A DNA stretch of 64,000 bases, taken from NCBI GenBank assembly GCA_008704415.1, contig VXIS01000142.1, forward strand, positions 1 through 64,000, written 5' to 3'. Under the pieces are notes generated by a model, which saw nothing but the letters and a program-made list of their open reading frames with translations, was not told the origin of the DNA and ran no database searches. Source of the DNA: Sphaerosporella brunnea (taxonomy: Eukaryota > Ascomycota > Pezizomycetes > Pezizales > Pyronemataceae). Position numbers and translations under genes: made by a program. Positions 10,852 to 22,750 of the stretch are shown piece after piece. How positions within the stretch are numbered: the stretch's first letter is position 1; every line of letters starts with the position of its first letter.

Positions 10852-12753
10852 ATGTCTATGACAAGTGAGCGCTCGCTCGCCCACCCATACACCGGCAACG
10901 AAAAGCTGACAGACAGCTCGCAGGCAAGCACTTTATCAATAATCCTACAGACCTGGTGCTTTCAGCATTGAAAGCCGTGAAATACACCAACCCCTCCCTC
11001 AGCGTCGACGAAGCCAACAAAATCGTCTACTACCCATCCGACTCTCCCAACAACGTAGCTCTAGTCTCTGGCGGCGGCGCTGGCCATGAGCCTTCCTTCA
11101 CCAGGTGCCCACCCTCTTCTCCCCACGCATGGTCAATTGCTGACTTTCCCCAGTTTCGTGGGCGAGGGAATGCTCCGCGCTGCAGTGTCAGGCACAATCT
11201 TTGCCTCCCCCTCTGTAAGGCAAATCAACAATTGCATTTCCAGAAGGGTAGGCGCAAACGCTGGCGTGCTGCTGATCGTTATGAACTACACGGGTGACGT
11301 CCTCCACTTCGGGCTTGCTACGGAAAAGGCGCGCGCCAGCGGACGGGATGTCGAGGTGGTAGTAGTGGGCGAGGATGTCGGCGTGGGTCGGGCAAAGAGT
11401 GGAAAGGTTGGCCGCCGAGGAATGGCCGGTACGGTTTTGGTGCATAAGATTTGCGGTGCCCTTGCGGCCACAGGCGCAAGTCTGAAGGATACGGCGGCCC
11501 TGGCGGAATTGGTCGCGAAGAATCTGGTCACCCTTGGCAGCTCGCTGGAACATGTGCACATCCCTGGAACGGCAAAGATGGAGGGGCCCGCGATGTTGGA
11601 TGCGACCGAGATAGAGATGGGGATGGGAATACACAACGAGAGGGGGTCCATGCGGGTAAAGGGTATGGAGATCGGAACGCTGGTGCAGGCTATGCTGAGG
11701 CAGCTGCTTGACAGGCGGGATAAGGACCGGAACTATCTCGATGTCAGGGACGGAGCGGAGTGGGTGCTTATGGTTAACAACCTGGGCGGTGTGAGTCCGC
11801 TGGAAATGGGGGGTATCACAGCAGTGGTGGTCGAGAAGCTTGGTATATCCCTCGCCCTTCTATAATTTTTCTCGTAGCTAACACGGGAAGCTGAGGAATA
11901 CTCCATCAACCCTGAACGCATCTACAGCGGCACCTTCATGACCTCCCTCAACGGCCTCGGCTTCTCCATCTCTCTCCTCCGCATCATCGACACCGGCTTG
12001 GGCAAAGGAAAAGACATGCTATCCCTCCTCGACGCCTCACACGAGACACTAGGCTGGACGCCATCCGTGCGGGCATCCACCTGGGCCTCTCCCGCGCCCC
12101 CCGCCTCCGCACCTATAGACGAAACTGAAAAGTTCCCCACCTCCCACCTAATCATGGATCCCAATCTCTTCAAGCACACCCTGACGCAGGGTTTGAGGGC
12201 GCTGATCGCCGCGGAGCCGTTCCTGACCCGCTACGACACGCTCGTCGGCGACGGCGACTGCGGCACGGGTCTCAAACGCGGGGCGCAGTCATTGCAGCAC
12301 TTCCTGGACACCGGCGGTGTTCGCGCCGACCCCGTCGACACCATCTTCAGGCTCGCCCTCCTCGTCGAGGACAGCATGGACGGCACCTCGGGCGCCCTGG
12401 TCTCGATCTATCTCCACGCCCTCGTCAAGGCTCTGCGGGACTCCCCCGATTCCTCGGAGGTGCCGTGGGGAAGGGCGGCACTGCAGGCGCTCACTGGGCT
12501 CGGAAGGTACACCGCCGCCAGGCCGGGTGATCGGACGATGATGGATGCGCTGGTCCCGTTCCTGGTCGCGCTGGGCCGTGGCGAGGATTTGAAGACGGCT
12601 GCCAAGAAGGCGAGAGAGGGCGCGGAGAGCACCAGGGGCATGCGGCCGAAGCTGGGCAGAACAGTATATATCGACCGTGTTGGCAACGTCCCGGATCCGG
12701 GCGCCATTGGGGTTGCAGTCTTTGCCGAGGGGATGGCTCAGGCTGAGGCTTGA
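10852..12753 (+). CDS. dak1: Dihydroxyacetone (glycerone) kinase, DhaK-DhaL fusion
   Basis: Four exons (10852-10864, 10924-11104, 11154-11842, 11891-12753) encode 581 residues. The enzyme phosphorylates dihydroxyacetone with ATP, in glycerol use and detoxification. The N-terminal DhaK domain shows KHFINNPTDLVLSALKAVK, SGGGAGHEP and MGMGIHNE, the region of the His that binds substrate covalently. The DhaL domain after a linker shows VGDGDCGTGLKRGA (Mg-ATP binding) and SMDGTSGALVSIYLHAL. The coding part of the first exon is only 13 nt and supplies MSMT plus one base before KHFINN; this start was chosen because the join recreates the family N-terminus. All three introns are GT-AG, 48-59 bp. No peroxisomal PTS1 is evident at the C-terminus. 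Confidence 0.93.
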
Positions 12754-13103
12754 GTGACCATTTTGCTCTGTCTGGTTTGGAGGCTGTTTCATTTATACCG
12801 GGAGTTGTAGAGTAGGGTAGAGTAGAGTAGAGGGGGGTGTTATTTTTTTGATAATGGTAATATTGGCTCCATCGAAAATTGAAGACCTGTAGCTGTGCGA
12901 AGAGACGGCCAACATCCAGAGTTTACGTACCTCTTCCACCCGGCCTTCACCTGCGCGTGAGACTTTGCCATGTGTTTCCTTCCATTTGCATTGGAAGAAG
13001 GAATCACATCGAGTGGGAACTGCCGAGTGCAGATGCTCACACACACTTTGTTCCGCGGGGGGGAAGGGAGGGGGGGAGGGCGGAGCAAAAACCAAAAAAG
13101 AAA
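12754..13103. other. Intergenic, no gene seen
   Basis: Short TAGAG-type tandem repeat near 12809-12832 and a G-rich run near 13055-13080; otherwise unremarkable 3' flank of the Dak gene. Confidence 0.4.
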
Positions 13104-13191
13104 TGGAGAACTTGGGAATCGAACCCAAGACCTTCTCAAGTCACGTAACTGACGATGCGAATGAGACGTTATACCACTAAACCAGATCCCC
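13104..13191 (-). tRNA. tRNA-Ala (anticodon CGC) with a 16-nt intron
   Basis: The minus strand folds as a tRNA: acceptor GGGGATC with GTTCTCC plus A73, D-arm GTTTAGTGGTATAAC, anticodon stem TCTCA/TGAGA, T-arm TTGGG-TTCGATT-CCCAA. The 23 nt between the anticodon stems hold a 7-nt loop (TTCGCA...T, anticodon CGC) plus a 16-nt intron after position 37. Position 3-70 is a G.U pair, the known alanine identity element, which supports the Ala call. There is a T.T mismatch at 6-67 of the acceptor. The minimal length without intron is 72 nt. Confidence 0.82.
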
Positions 13192-15043
13192 GGAATATGA
13201 TTGGAGGGGGGTCCCACAGGGGATTAGAAGGGTCGTCGGTCGTTAGGTCGGTTGGTTGGTTGGTTTTCAAAAAAAAAAAAAAAAAAAAAAGTAAGGCAGC
13301 ATTTTTTGGACGTCGGAGGTTTGAATAGACCCCCTCCCTCCCTCGATGAAAGGGTGGAAAGGATTGGGTTGGCTAGATGAGTGGAATGCAGAGTATTGAT
13401 CCTCGGACTCAAGTGGCGCTTTTTGTAAGACTACAGACAGGTACATACATACATACCTTAGCAGGGGAGGTTTGTTTTTGAAAAATCTGGCTATTATGTG
13501 GGCTCTTTCCTAGACAGTAAAGGATATATGACGCAGAAGAAAGGGTGTGATGTAATAACAATAACAGAATAGTTTATTGTCGCGGAAAAGATCTGCCGTG
13601 GTATTTAAATAAACACCATGATCGATTTTACTTCGCCCCCCTCCCCCCCCCCCCCCCAAAAAAAAAAAAAAAAAAAAAAAAACTTGTGTTTGGCCAAAAA
13701 CCTCCTTATTTACATAACGGTTAGACAAAATCCGCCAATGTTGCGGGCGCAACCTCGAGTGATGCCACGTGTTTCAGCGATGGTGGTTGTTGAGCTTTTT
13801 CAATCTTGTCGTATCTCGGCCACGAGTAGGCTTCCGGCTTCCCACATCTCCCAGCTACTTTTCTATGTTGAGTCTATTGATGGTGGCGCATCTGTTTTGG
13901 GGTTTGCCGGGGGCGACAGTCGGGGTGATGATGATGATGATGATGGAGATGGAGATGGAGATGACGGTTACGCCGCGGCGTCGGATACCCGCTGTGCGGC
14001 GAGGTTGCGGGGAGTAGGGCATGTAAGCTTTCCAACGTTTATATAATATCTTGCCAAGTGTGACTCGAGGACAGGAAACATACATATCCAAGCCCACGGC
14101 TCTCACAAGTAGCGACACCAAAACACGATATATCCATAGGTCAGTCAGAACATCGTAGTGTGTGTTAAAAAAAAAAAAATTTCATCCGACACTGCCATCG
14201 TTTCCGCCCTCACCGACCATTACGCACGCAATATGTCGATCTTGCCCTTTGGCTTTTTTTAACGGCAGCATCAACAAACGCCAGTGCCAGTGCCGTACCA
14301 ATTCTTGCCGATTGTTTTAGCAGTTTGTCGCCTTGTGATCGGGATCATATATTGACATTCTTCCTTGCCGGATGTGGACGCTGGATGGATCATTGTATGG
14401 CAGGAAAACATCTTTGTCCCCATCTACTGGCTTTGGCTTTGTTGCCTCTGAGTCAACAGTCAACAGTCAACCTCCTTGTTATCCGAGTCCCCACAGACGT
14501 TCTGTGGCTGTACGAGGAGGACCTTCATGTGCACAATCAAGATAAACGCGTTGTGCCATGAGTCATATGCCACAACTGCGTCGGAATTCTGTCCATTCCA
14601 CAGCTGTAGTCTCAGTGGTAAAGGTAGTGGTATCGGTCATTGCCACACTTGTACAGTATCCGGTACCAGTAGTTGGTAGAGCCGTGGAGAGAGATGAATG
14701 TCGCCAGCCACTTCTCGCCACTGGCGATCCGAGATCGCCTTCGATCCGGAACCAGCCAGACCAACCCGAATGTCTGGGAAGTTTCATATCTGACCAGACC
14801 GCTCAAATGTTGGTGTGTGCTACAAACCTTCTACTAAACATCTGGTAAATGGCGCGCACCAGCGGGGGGCCAGTGTTCTCAATAGCCAGCCAGCCAGCCA
14901 GCCTTTGCAGTGTGAAAAGGGAGTTTGATTATTTCATCTCAAAAAAAAAAGAAAAAAAAGAAAAAAAAGAAAAAAAGAAAAAAAGAAAAAGAAAAAGAAA
15001 GGAACAAAAACGAAAACCATTCTAACAATTGCTAACCCCATCA
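13192..15043. other. Gene-free region with homopolymers and a repeat fragment
   Basis: Contains an A21 run near 13269-13290, a C/A compound homopolymer (C tract then ~22 A) at 13637-13682, a TACA tetranucleotide near 13442-13457, a dispersed repeat fragment (13750-14020, listed separately) and an A-rich ladder of A4-8G units at 14941-15000. No conserved gene or RNA was recognised between 14100 and 14940. Confidence 0.5.
13750..14020 (+). repeat. Diverged dispersed repeat, related to the interior of the 37.2-38.1 kb element
   Basis: This stretch aligns, with many substitutions and small gaps, to the minus strand of about 37395-37700. Shared blocks include CGAGTGA..CACGTGTTT, GTTGAG.TTTTTCAA, TTTTCTATG, a TCTGTTTTGGG block, and at the far end CCCGCTGTGCGGCGA. 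Both copies encode related peptides ending in an acidic Asp/Gly/Glu run (here DSRGDDDDDDGDGDGDDG; there NGDDDSDHGDEED). A GAT microsatellite (13926-13947) encodes the acidic run. The homology was judged by eye. Confidence 0.55.
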
Positions 15044-17150
15044 CTATGTTTTAGCGCCTTTCGCCTCATTTTTTGCCGCACCAGCGGCCGCGCCAGTTTT
15101 TGTCGCAGGAGCTTTAGGCTCAGCAGCTTTGACTGTTGCCGCGGATGAAGCTGCTGCCTTGGATCCTCCTCCCTTCTTTTCCTCCGCCATGGACGCCTTA
15201 ACATCGCGCTCCTCCGTCATGGCGTTCGGGAACTTATTTTTGTCGAAACCAGTTGCCGTTACTATTCCCAGACCTTTTGTTCGGCCTTCACGGAAGAGCA
15301 GTTTGTCGCCCGCACACAAGAATTCGCTGATGGGTGTGAGTGAGGAGCAAAGAGGGAACGGAGAGGGCAACTTACGGGCGCTGGCAGAACTCAAAGACAA
15401 CCGAGGCTCTGTCACCGGTTCTCATGAGGTCCCGGTCGATAGCTACTATTCTGCACGTCTGGCTGACGGGGCCGACGTGGAGCATAGCCTGGTATTTTGG
15501 CTTGATGGTGGTAGCGTGAGAAAGGATCAAGACTTAACCGATCCGTCAGCATTGCAGCTAAGAATAAGGCTAGATGAAATGCCCACCTTCAGCTGTGAAC
15601 TGCCAGAAAGCTTTTGGAGTGACGCCCTCCTGTTTCGGCAGGACCACCATTCCCTTGCGCACATCTTTCCGCCGTACTCTCTTCAGCGCAAACGAAGCGC
15701 TCTGGCCCGCTGAGCACACCGGCACTGGCAGCCGTTTTCTTTCGATAGACCTGATAACTGTAGGCGTGAAGTTGCCCAAACTGTCCGGGCCAATCAGGAT
15801 GCTATCACCGGCATGGATAACACCACTCTTAACCACTCCCGACACCACGGTTCCCACGAATGGCACTGAGAAACAGTCGTTGACATGGAACTCGAAGGGC
15901 GCAGTGGAATCGAACTTTCCGTGGAAAGGGAGGATATTGAGGAAGGTACGGACATAATCCAGACCCTCACCGGTGACGTTGGAGACCTGGAAGATGGGGC
16001 ATATCCGCTCGCTGACGAACTGTGTCGCGGTATTGATAACCTCCTCTTTGCTCTTGATGAATATCGGGATTTTGCGAGCTCCTGGAGATTTCAAGATTTT
16101 GGTGAGCTGCGTTATCGTCTGCTGCAAAATCTGCGGAGGACAGATATCAATCTTGGTGATGACCACCAGGACGGGGACGTTGAGTGCCATAGCGATTCCT
16201 AGGTGCTCTTTTGACATGCCAATGAGACCGTTATTCGCCGCCACCATGAGCATAACATAATCTGGTGATGTGCCCAGCAGACCGAAAACTGTAGTTCTGA
16301 GGTATCGTTCGTGTCCGGCGAGATCAGTGAACCCGATAACTTTCGCCGAGCGATGTCCGATTTCCTCCCATTTCAGCTTCCGCCCAGGGTCTCCGCTAAC
16401 GACGATATTTGAATCCACATCGTAACCCAAGATCTCCATCCCCACTGAGCTAGTTCGCCCGGACTCAATCTCGTGCTTGTGTCTGAAGAGATTAACACGC
16501 GTCCGTCCACGGCCGTCGTCCAAGGTCCCCTTAGTGAGCACTCCCAGCAAGGTGGACTTGCCCGCATCTACATTGCCCACCACGGCCACTCGGATCTCAA
16601 GCAACTCATCGACGCTCTCCGGTTGACGTCTCACCATGACTTTAGCGCTCACATCATTCGATGTAGTAGTCTCCACATCCGTCGCAGGTTCGCCGACATT
16701 CTTAGTCATCAACACGGTGACGCCCGCCCTCAGCTCCTTTGCCGCCGCTCTCACGGCCACCAAGGCGGCCGCATACTCCTCTCTCGACAACCCCATCGAC
16801 TCTCCGTTATTTTCCGTTCCGACATCGAAAAGACACTCGCCGCGGCCCTCCTCGATTCTGGTCCGTAGCAGCTCCTTCAATCCCTCTCTTGCGCTCTCCT
16901 CTAGCAGCAGTTCTTTCAACTTGACGGTTTCGGCCTCGTCTGCAAGCCCAAGCGTCTCGAGAATATCCAGCTCGTCGTGCTCCTGCGGCACCGCCGCCGC
17001 CGCAGCGGTAGTCGCCGGCTGCTGCTGCTGCTGCTGCTGCTGCCGCCGCCGCGCTTGCTGCTGCTCTACATAGTCCGCAAAGTCGCTGAGAGCGCTTTCA
17101 CCCGCGCGCCTGCGTTCGTGCGCGATCGCTTTGTCGGCGAATTTGGACAT
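15044..17150 (-). CDS. GTP-binding protein of the GTPBP1/GTPBP2 family (elongation-factor-like GTPase)
   Basis: Three exons (15587-17150, 15376-15532, 15044-15326) encode 667 residues. GTPBP1 proteins are EF-Tu/eEF1A-related GTPases linked to mRNA decay and ribosome rescue. The G-domain motifs are GNVDAGKSTLLG (G1), DLAGHERYLRTTVFG (G3) and ITKIDICP (G4), in that order. The later beta-barrel carries YQAMLHVGPVSQTC, RTGDRASVVFEF and CAGDKLLFREGRTKGLG. Intron 15533-15586 joins TAE to VLILSHATTIKP, and intron 15327-15375 joins QRP to EFLCAGDK. The N-terminal Gln run is coded by a CAG microsatellite (17020-17045). The C-terminus is a lineage-specific Ala/Lys/Gly-rich tail. Confidence 0.9.
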
Positions 17151-18194
17151 GGGCGTTTCGTGGTGGGAGATGGAGGAATGGGCTGGGAGGAAAGCTGCGG
17201 GGTAACTTGTAGAAAGCTTCTCTTCTCGGTGGCCAATGAGTGTGCCGTGCCGCGCGAGTGAAAATGATGGATCGAGCTCTCGGAGCTATGGCCGGGGAAG
17301 TCGATTATATACTCTGGGCCAATCGGCGGGTTGCGATGAGTCTTGCTCGTCGGTGGTGACTCAAGATGGTTGAGCAGGTGTTGGCGACCCGAGACCAAAA
17401 ATAGGCGCATGGCAACCATGCAGCCTACGACACCTGCCAACGATCCACAGCACAAAGAAAGCAGATGAGGACAAGATCATGGAATCAAACCCCAGTTCCG
17501 ATTGACCTTGAAAGTGTGCCCAAGTACCTACAAAGTGCAAATAGAGCTGTTAGACTTCTATTCAAACTGCCAGCGACGCGAGTGCCAGGCTTTTGGGGAA
17601 CAGCCCAACGAAATGCACTGGACTTTATGTAGGCGGCGAAGGACCTATCACAGGTATCTGCAATCCAGCTTGTTGCAGCAATATCAACCCAGGCCTTTTA
17701 AGGGCGGCGCCCAACTGCCTGCCTGGGCTTTCTCAATCGCCGGTCGCAGCCATAGCCCGCCCCGGCGTTAGGCTGGACAACTGGAACCACCGTCCCTTTC
17801 AACGTCCCGACTTGAAAGTCCTTCAACATCAATCGCAAGCACCAGCAATGGAGACTCTGCCATCAATCGATATAATCATCACCGTGCGCAACGCTCATGA
17901 TCACGGACGAAAAGAACCAATAAATATAGGCTAACGGTTAATATACAGACCAACATAAGAAAGACAGCAGCGCAAACAACGGAATGGAGTATCATATTTG
18001 TGAGAAAATGTGTACAAATACAATTATCTCCTCTCCCAGCTCAACCCCTCATGCATTCCTCATCCCTTTGTGAGGCTTGCATGCACATTTCAATCCCATA
18101 TTTTTTCCCTTACGCCTCCAACGCACAAACAAAGTATATCTAGTAATCGTACAAAAAAAAACATTCACCAAATCACCGCCTAATATCCAGACAT
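17151..18194. other. Intergenic, no gene seen
   Basis: About 1 kb between the GTPBP1 start and the EF-Tu stop. No conserved frame, tRNA or repeat was recognised; the last 200 bp are A/T-rich as expected for the EF-Tu 3' UTR. Confidence 0.45.
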
Positions 18195-19760
18195 TTACTC
18201 GATGATGCGGGTCACAAGACCGGTAGCGACAGTGCGTCCACCCTCACGGAGGTTGAAGCGCTGTCCCTGCTCGACGGCCATGGGGTGAAGGATCTCAGCC
18301 TCCATCTCGACGTTGTCACCGGGCATGACGATCTTGGAAGAAGCATCCTCAGTTCCCGCAGGGAAGTTCAGGGTGCAAGAGACGTCGGAGGTACGGAGGA
18401 ACATCTGGGGGCGGTAGTTGCCGTGGAAACCGGTGTGGCGGCCACCCTCCTCCTTGGTGAGAACGTACGAAGAGACCAAGAACTTGGTGTGCGCGCGGGT
18501 GGTACCGGGGCGGACCATGACCATACCACGGCGGACCTGCTCACGCTTGACACCACGGAGGAGAATACCGCAGTTGTCACCAGCCTGGGCGGAATCGAGC
18601 TCCTTCTTGAAGGTCTCAATACCGGTAACGATAGTCTTGATGGGTTCCTTGTTGAATCCGACGAGCTCGATTTCGTCACCCTTCTTGAGGAGACCACGCT
18701 CGACACGTCCAGTAGCGACAGTACCACGACCAGCGATGGAGAAAACGTCTGTACTTGGAATCAGCGCTTGTCGTATGAAAAATTGCGACTAGACCTACCC
18801 TCAATGGGCATCAAGAAAGGCTTCTCGAGGTCACGGGCAGGGGTGGGGATCCAAGTGTCAACAGCCTCAAGGAGCTCGTCGAGCTTCTGGGCACCGATGT
18901 CAGGGCTGCGGCCCTCAAGGGCGCACAGAGCAGATCCCATGACGATAGGGGTGTTGTCACCGTCAAAGCCGTAGTGGGTCAGGAGGTCACGCATTTCCAT
19001 CTCGACAAGCTCGAGCATCTCAGGGTCATCGATGGCGTCAATCTTGTTTATGAAGACAACGATACGATCAACACCGACCTGGCGGGCAAGAAGCAAATGT
19101 TCACGAGTCTGAGGCCTGTGCATCCAATTAGCGCCTGTTTGATGTTTCACACATGGCGGGGCAACCCACATTTGACCATCGGAAGCAGCAACGACAATGA
19201 TAGCACCATCCATGGAGGCAGCACCGGTAATCATGTTCTTGATGTAATCAGCGTGTCCAGGGCAGTCGACGTGGGAGTAGTGACGGTTCTCGGTTTCATA
19301 TTCAATGTGGGCAGTCGAGATGGTGATACCACGGGCCTTCTCTTCGGGAGCCTTGTCAATGGAGGAGTAGTCGACGAAGTTGGCGAAGCCCTTGGAAGCC
19401 TGGTTCTTGGTGATAGCAGCAGTCAAAGTGGTCTGGCGTGTCGTCAGTATAAACTTATGTCGGCGGTCGGAGGGGGTCGGATGACCTTTCCGTGATCGAC
19501 GTGACCAATAGTACCTGAAAGAGGTCAGAACTACACTCCACAACACTAACTGGGAAACGGAATGCAGCAGACATACCGATGTTGACGTGGGGCTTTTTCC
19601 TTTCGAAGGTGGCCATCTGCCGAACGGCAATGGGAGATCGGGCTTTGGCAGCCCACGCAGCCTTGCAGCTGAATGCATTGAATTCCTTTGCGATGAAAGA
19701 CTCGGGAAGCCGTACGATGCTTCGCGCCAGCGGCGCGAAGGCAGCTCTCCAGGAAGCCAT
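18195..19760 (-). CDS. tuf1: Elongation factor Tu, mitochondrial
   Basis: Five exons (19577-19760, 19486-19514, 19170-19432, 18799-19115, 18195-18748) encode 448 residues. EF-Tu brings aminoacyl-tRNA to the mitoribosome. Motifs in order: presequence [39 protein letters not shown] (P-loop), the switch segment [29 protein letters not shown] (G3), NKIDAIDD (G4), then barrel domains with TGRVERG and GMVMVRPG. Exon 2 is only 29 nt and supplies [10 protein letters not shown]. All introns are GT-AG, 50-62 bp. Third codon positions are strongly C-biased, typical of a highly expressed gene. Confidence 0.96.
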
Positions 19761-20967
19761 GGTTTCGAGGAGTGGGTTGAGGTTGGATGGGTGAGAGCGG
19801 GACTGGGAGAAAGATTTTGACCAAGCCCAGGACTAGCTTGGCGGCGGGGGACCAGAGAATTTTCTTCCACGCGTAGTTTGGGTCACGGTAGTCAGCGCTT
19901 GGATTTCCGATTGGCTAAGATAACCGCCTACCTCAACGACAAACGTTTGCACTCCTCCCGGCTGCTTGTCACCAACCTGACCGCGCACATCCGACTAATT
20001 ACAGCTCGCAGTGGGTAGAAAAATCCGGGGGCAGTCGAAGGAATATTTCCAATTCCCCTCATTCCTTGTCCGAAAATCGAGGCCAAAATTGCCTGCTAAT
20101 CAGCCGTACCGCTGAAACCGCACGGTTCCATCAACATGCAGCATGTTTCCGATGCCTAGGGCTCGGCCGGCAGATCTACTTAGTGAAGCCAACAAGCTTT
20201 TCGATTGGAGTGGCCTAGTAGAAGTATTGAAAAATATGCTGTCTGCTACCCAGAACACAGCAATCATGGCCACTGGCGCTAATCGAAACACCAGCCCAGC
20301 CGTGGGCTCAGTTCCATAGCCATGGCCCCGTGATCAGTTCCCAGTAGTTAGAGTTAGACAGCAAGCCTGAGGGTGGCGAAAATCTCTGCAGGAAAGAGAC
20401 TCAAAACTCGGATCCACCACTCCACAACCTGCCGGCCTGTGTCTCGGAGATTAGAGCCACTGACGGCCCTCCCACTGGAGAGTTCCACTAAAGGCAAGCA
20501 GTGTTTGATTGATTGTTTGTAAAACGCTAAATTTCGTCTGGCCTGAGAGCTAAGAGCTCCGAATGATCTTTTGTGATCTGAATGTGCAAGCGAGTTCTTT
20601 CTGTGCGTCACAATCACTCGTGCAAGACTATGAAGAGAGTGGCCCTGCACACAACAAATCACCCACATTCATACTTTCACATCCCGTGCATACTACTGCC
20701 TTATCCAACGGAGCCGTTACAGGCGGCAGCCTCCTGTTGTCAACCAAAACGTGAAGGTAAAATCCTCTCCATGGCCAAAGAAACGATGGGTTCTTTTCTG
20801 GTCACGGGGGTAATAATCGTTTCAGAGACAAAAACAAGCTGGAACGACAGCGAAACTTATTGTGCTGCTGCTTTTTTTTCTTCTTCGGGAGGAGCCACCA
20901 TCCAGCACGCCAGCTAAATACATAAGTACAAGTACTTGGCGAAGAACAAAGAGGAGGGATGCATGGT
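19761..20967. other. Intergenic, no gene seen
   Basis: About 1.2 kb between the EF-Tu start and the P5C reductase stop. Short open frames on both strands show no family motifs; no repeats recognised. Confidence 0.45.
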
Positions 20968-21888
20968 CTATTTCTTTCCTCCAAGGCCGCTGGCAACGTT
21001 GGTGGCCTCCTCGATGGCCCTCGCAACCACGCTGCGCACCTTTCCATCCTCCATCTTGAGCAGGCCCGCGATCGTGCAGCCGGCGGGCGTGGAAACCTGT
21101 TCCCTGATGATAGCGGGGTGCTGGCCGGCCAGGATCATACGGCCGGTGCCTTGCATTGCTGTTTCCAGTCAGTATGATAGAAAGCAAGGGAAAAGAAAAA
21201 ACCTACTCTGCGCCGCCATCTCCACCGCCTCCTTCCTAGGCACGCCCATCATGACACCGCCATCCGCCATCGCCTCGACAATCAGGGCATAAAACGCGGG
21301 CCCGCTTCCACACAGCGCGGTGGCCACATCCATATGTTTCTCATCCAGGACCAAGGCCTTTCCAATCTTTTCAAAGATCCACTTAACGAGCGCCTTCTCC
21401 TCCTCGGCGATCGTCTCTTCGGCAGAGATGACAGTCATGCTCTCGCGGATCTTCGCGGCGGTGTTGGGCATGACCCTGACGACCCTGGTACTCGACGGCA
21501 CCATCTCTTTCAGCTGCGAGATCTTGACGCCGGCACATATCGACACCAGCAGCTTTCCGGAAAGCGCCTCCGACATCCCCGGCGCCATCAGGAGCCCCGA
21601 ACACATGTACGGCTTGCAGCCGAGAAGCACCATGTCGGCGTCTTTCACCCCCGCCACGTTGTTGGACGTGTACACCGTGACGGCGGAGGCGAGCTTGAGG
21701 CTGGCCACCGCATCGCGCACGCGCTTCGCCGATTCGACGCTTTTGACGCAGGCGGTGAAGGAGGTCGGCACGTTGCGCGGGAGCGTCGACGATGGCTGCG
21801 AGCTGACTGCGTCCAGGACGCCCGAGAGGATCGCTGTGCCGAGAGTGCCGCAGCCGAGGAAGGCGAGGGTTGTCCCGGGGGTGCTCAT
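20968..21888 (-). CDS. pro3: Pyrroline-5-carboxylate reductase
   Basis: Two exons (21207-21888, 20968-21158) encode 290 residues. The enzyme reduces P5C to proline with NAD(P)H. Seen: the N-terminal Rossmann motif FLGCGTLGTAILSGVL, KPYMCSGLL, the VVRVMPNTAAKIRESMT segment, and the C-terminal dimer domain with LCGSGPAFYALIVEAMADGG and HPAIIREQVSTPAGCTIAGL. The last is the P5CR signature. The 48-bp intron 21159-21206 joins AAQ to TMQGTGRMIL. The length is normal for the family. Confidence 0.95.
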
Positions 21889-22750
21889 GGTTGTTGTGTT
21901 TACGTTTGCGATTGAGGTGTTGGGAGGTTGGGGTCTACCCCGCCACTAAGCGCGCTGGCCCGCACGCACTGGCAGAAGCCAAACCATTGAATGCCAGGAC
22001 TTCAACGACGATAACAAAAACTAAACACCACACCCACAATCGTGCCATCACCCCAAAGTTCAACAACCACAACCTCGAGCTCTGGTGGGGGTGGGGGTAA
22101 TCTTACCATTGCAATCGGCTGTCAAAGCATTGTAACGAAAGCATGGTACTGCCCTTCCGTCATCTTATCCAAGACACCCTCTTCCCCCCAACCTATTTTC
22201 GCCGAATCCATGCGGCCGTAACGTTAACACAACACACCTTCATCTGTTGCAACCGCAGGTCGGGTGGAACCACAAGATATGCACCGACTGCCAGCTCCCG
22301 CAGAACTGCATAGACGTATGGATGAAATCCCTCAGATTTTGTTGGGAAGGAAGAGTCACGGGCCAGATGGGATTGCGCAAAACAAGTCGTACATAGATCA
22401 CCGGTTAGTTTGTTTACACCAACTTTGACTGGCTGGGTCGAGAACCCCAAAAAGTGAGTACAGCACTCGCAAGGGAAATTACCTACAAGGGAAACAGGCC
22501 CGTAACATCTGTTGTAAGTTTCATATGCATTAACCCACCCCTCTGTATTACGCATTAGAACCCGTCTGTATCTTCAAACCCAAGCAACCAAGCAACCAAG
22601 CAAAAAAAAAAAAAAAAAAAAAAGGCCAACGACAAACCGCAGCCCACAAACTCGCCCATTACCCATCAGTTACGCTACAATACGCCCGCCATATAGCAGC
22701 ACTCACACCTAGCAAGAAGTAAGAAAGCAAGACAGTAACCAAGTAAGCCC
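21889..22750. other. Intergenic, no gene seen
   Basis: Contains a short AAGCAACC repeat followed by A23 at 22588-22623. A 120-codon open frame on the minus strand (22193-22555) has no recognised motif. Confidence 0.45.

Noticed and set aside
11214..11243. Possible GT-AG intron inside the Dak gene (GTAAGG...CCAG)
   Set aside because: Only about 30 bp long, and reading through gives the conserved FASPSVRQI...GVLLIVMNYTGDV segment.
14941..15000. A-rich ladder as a transposon poly-A tail
   Set aside because: The units are A4-8G, no retroelement sequence or target duplication is visible beside it.
22193..22555. 120-codon minus-strand frame with several Cys
   Set aside because: No recognisable zinc-binding spacing or splice context; no neighbour relation. 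Cannot be supported as a gene.
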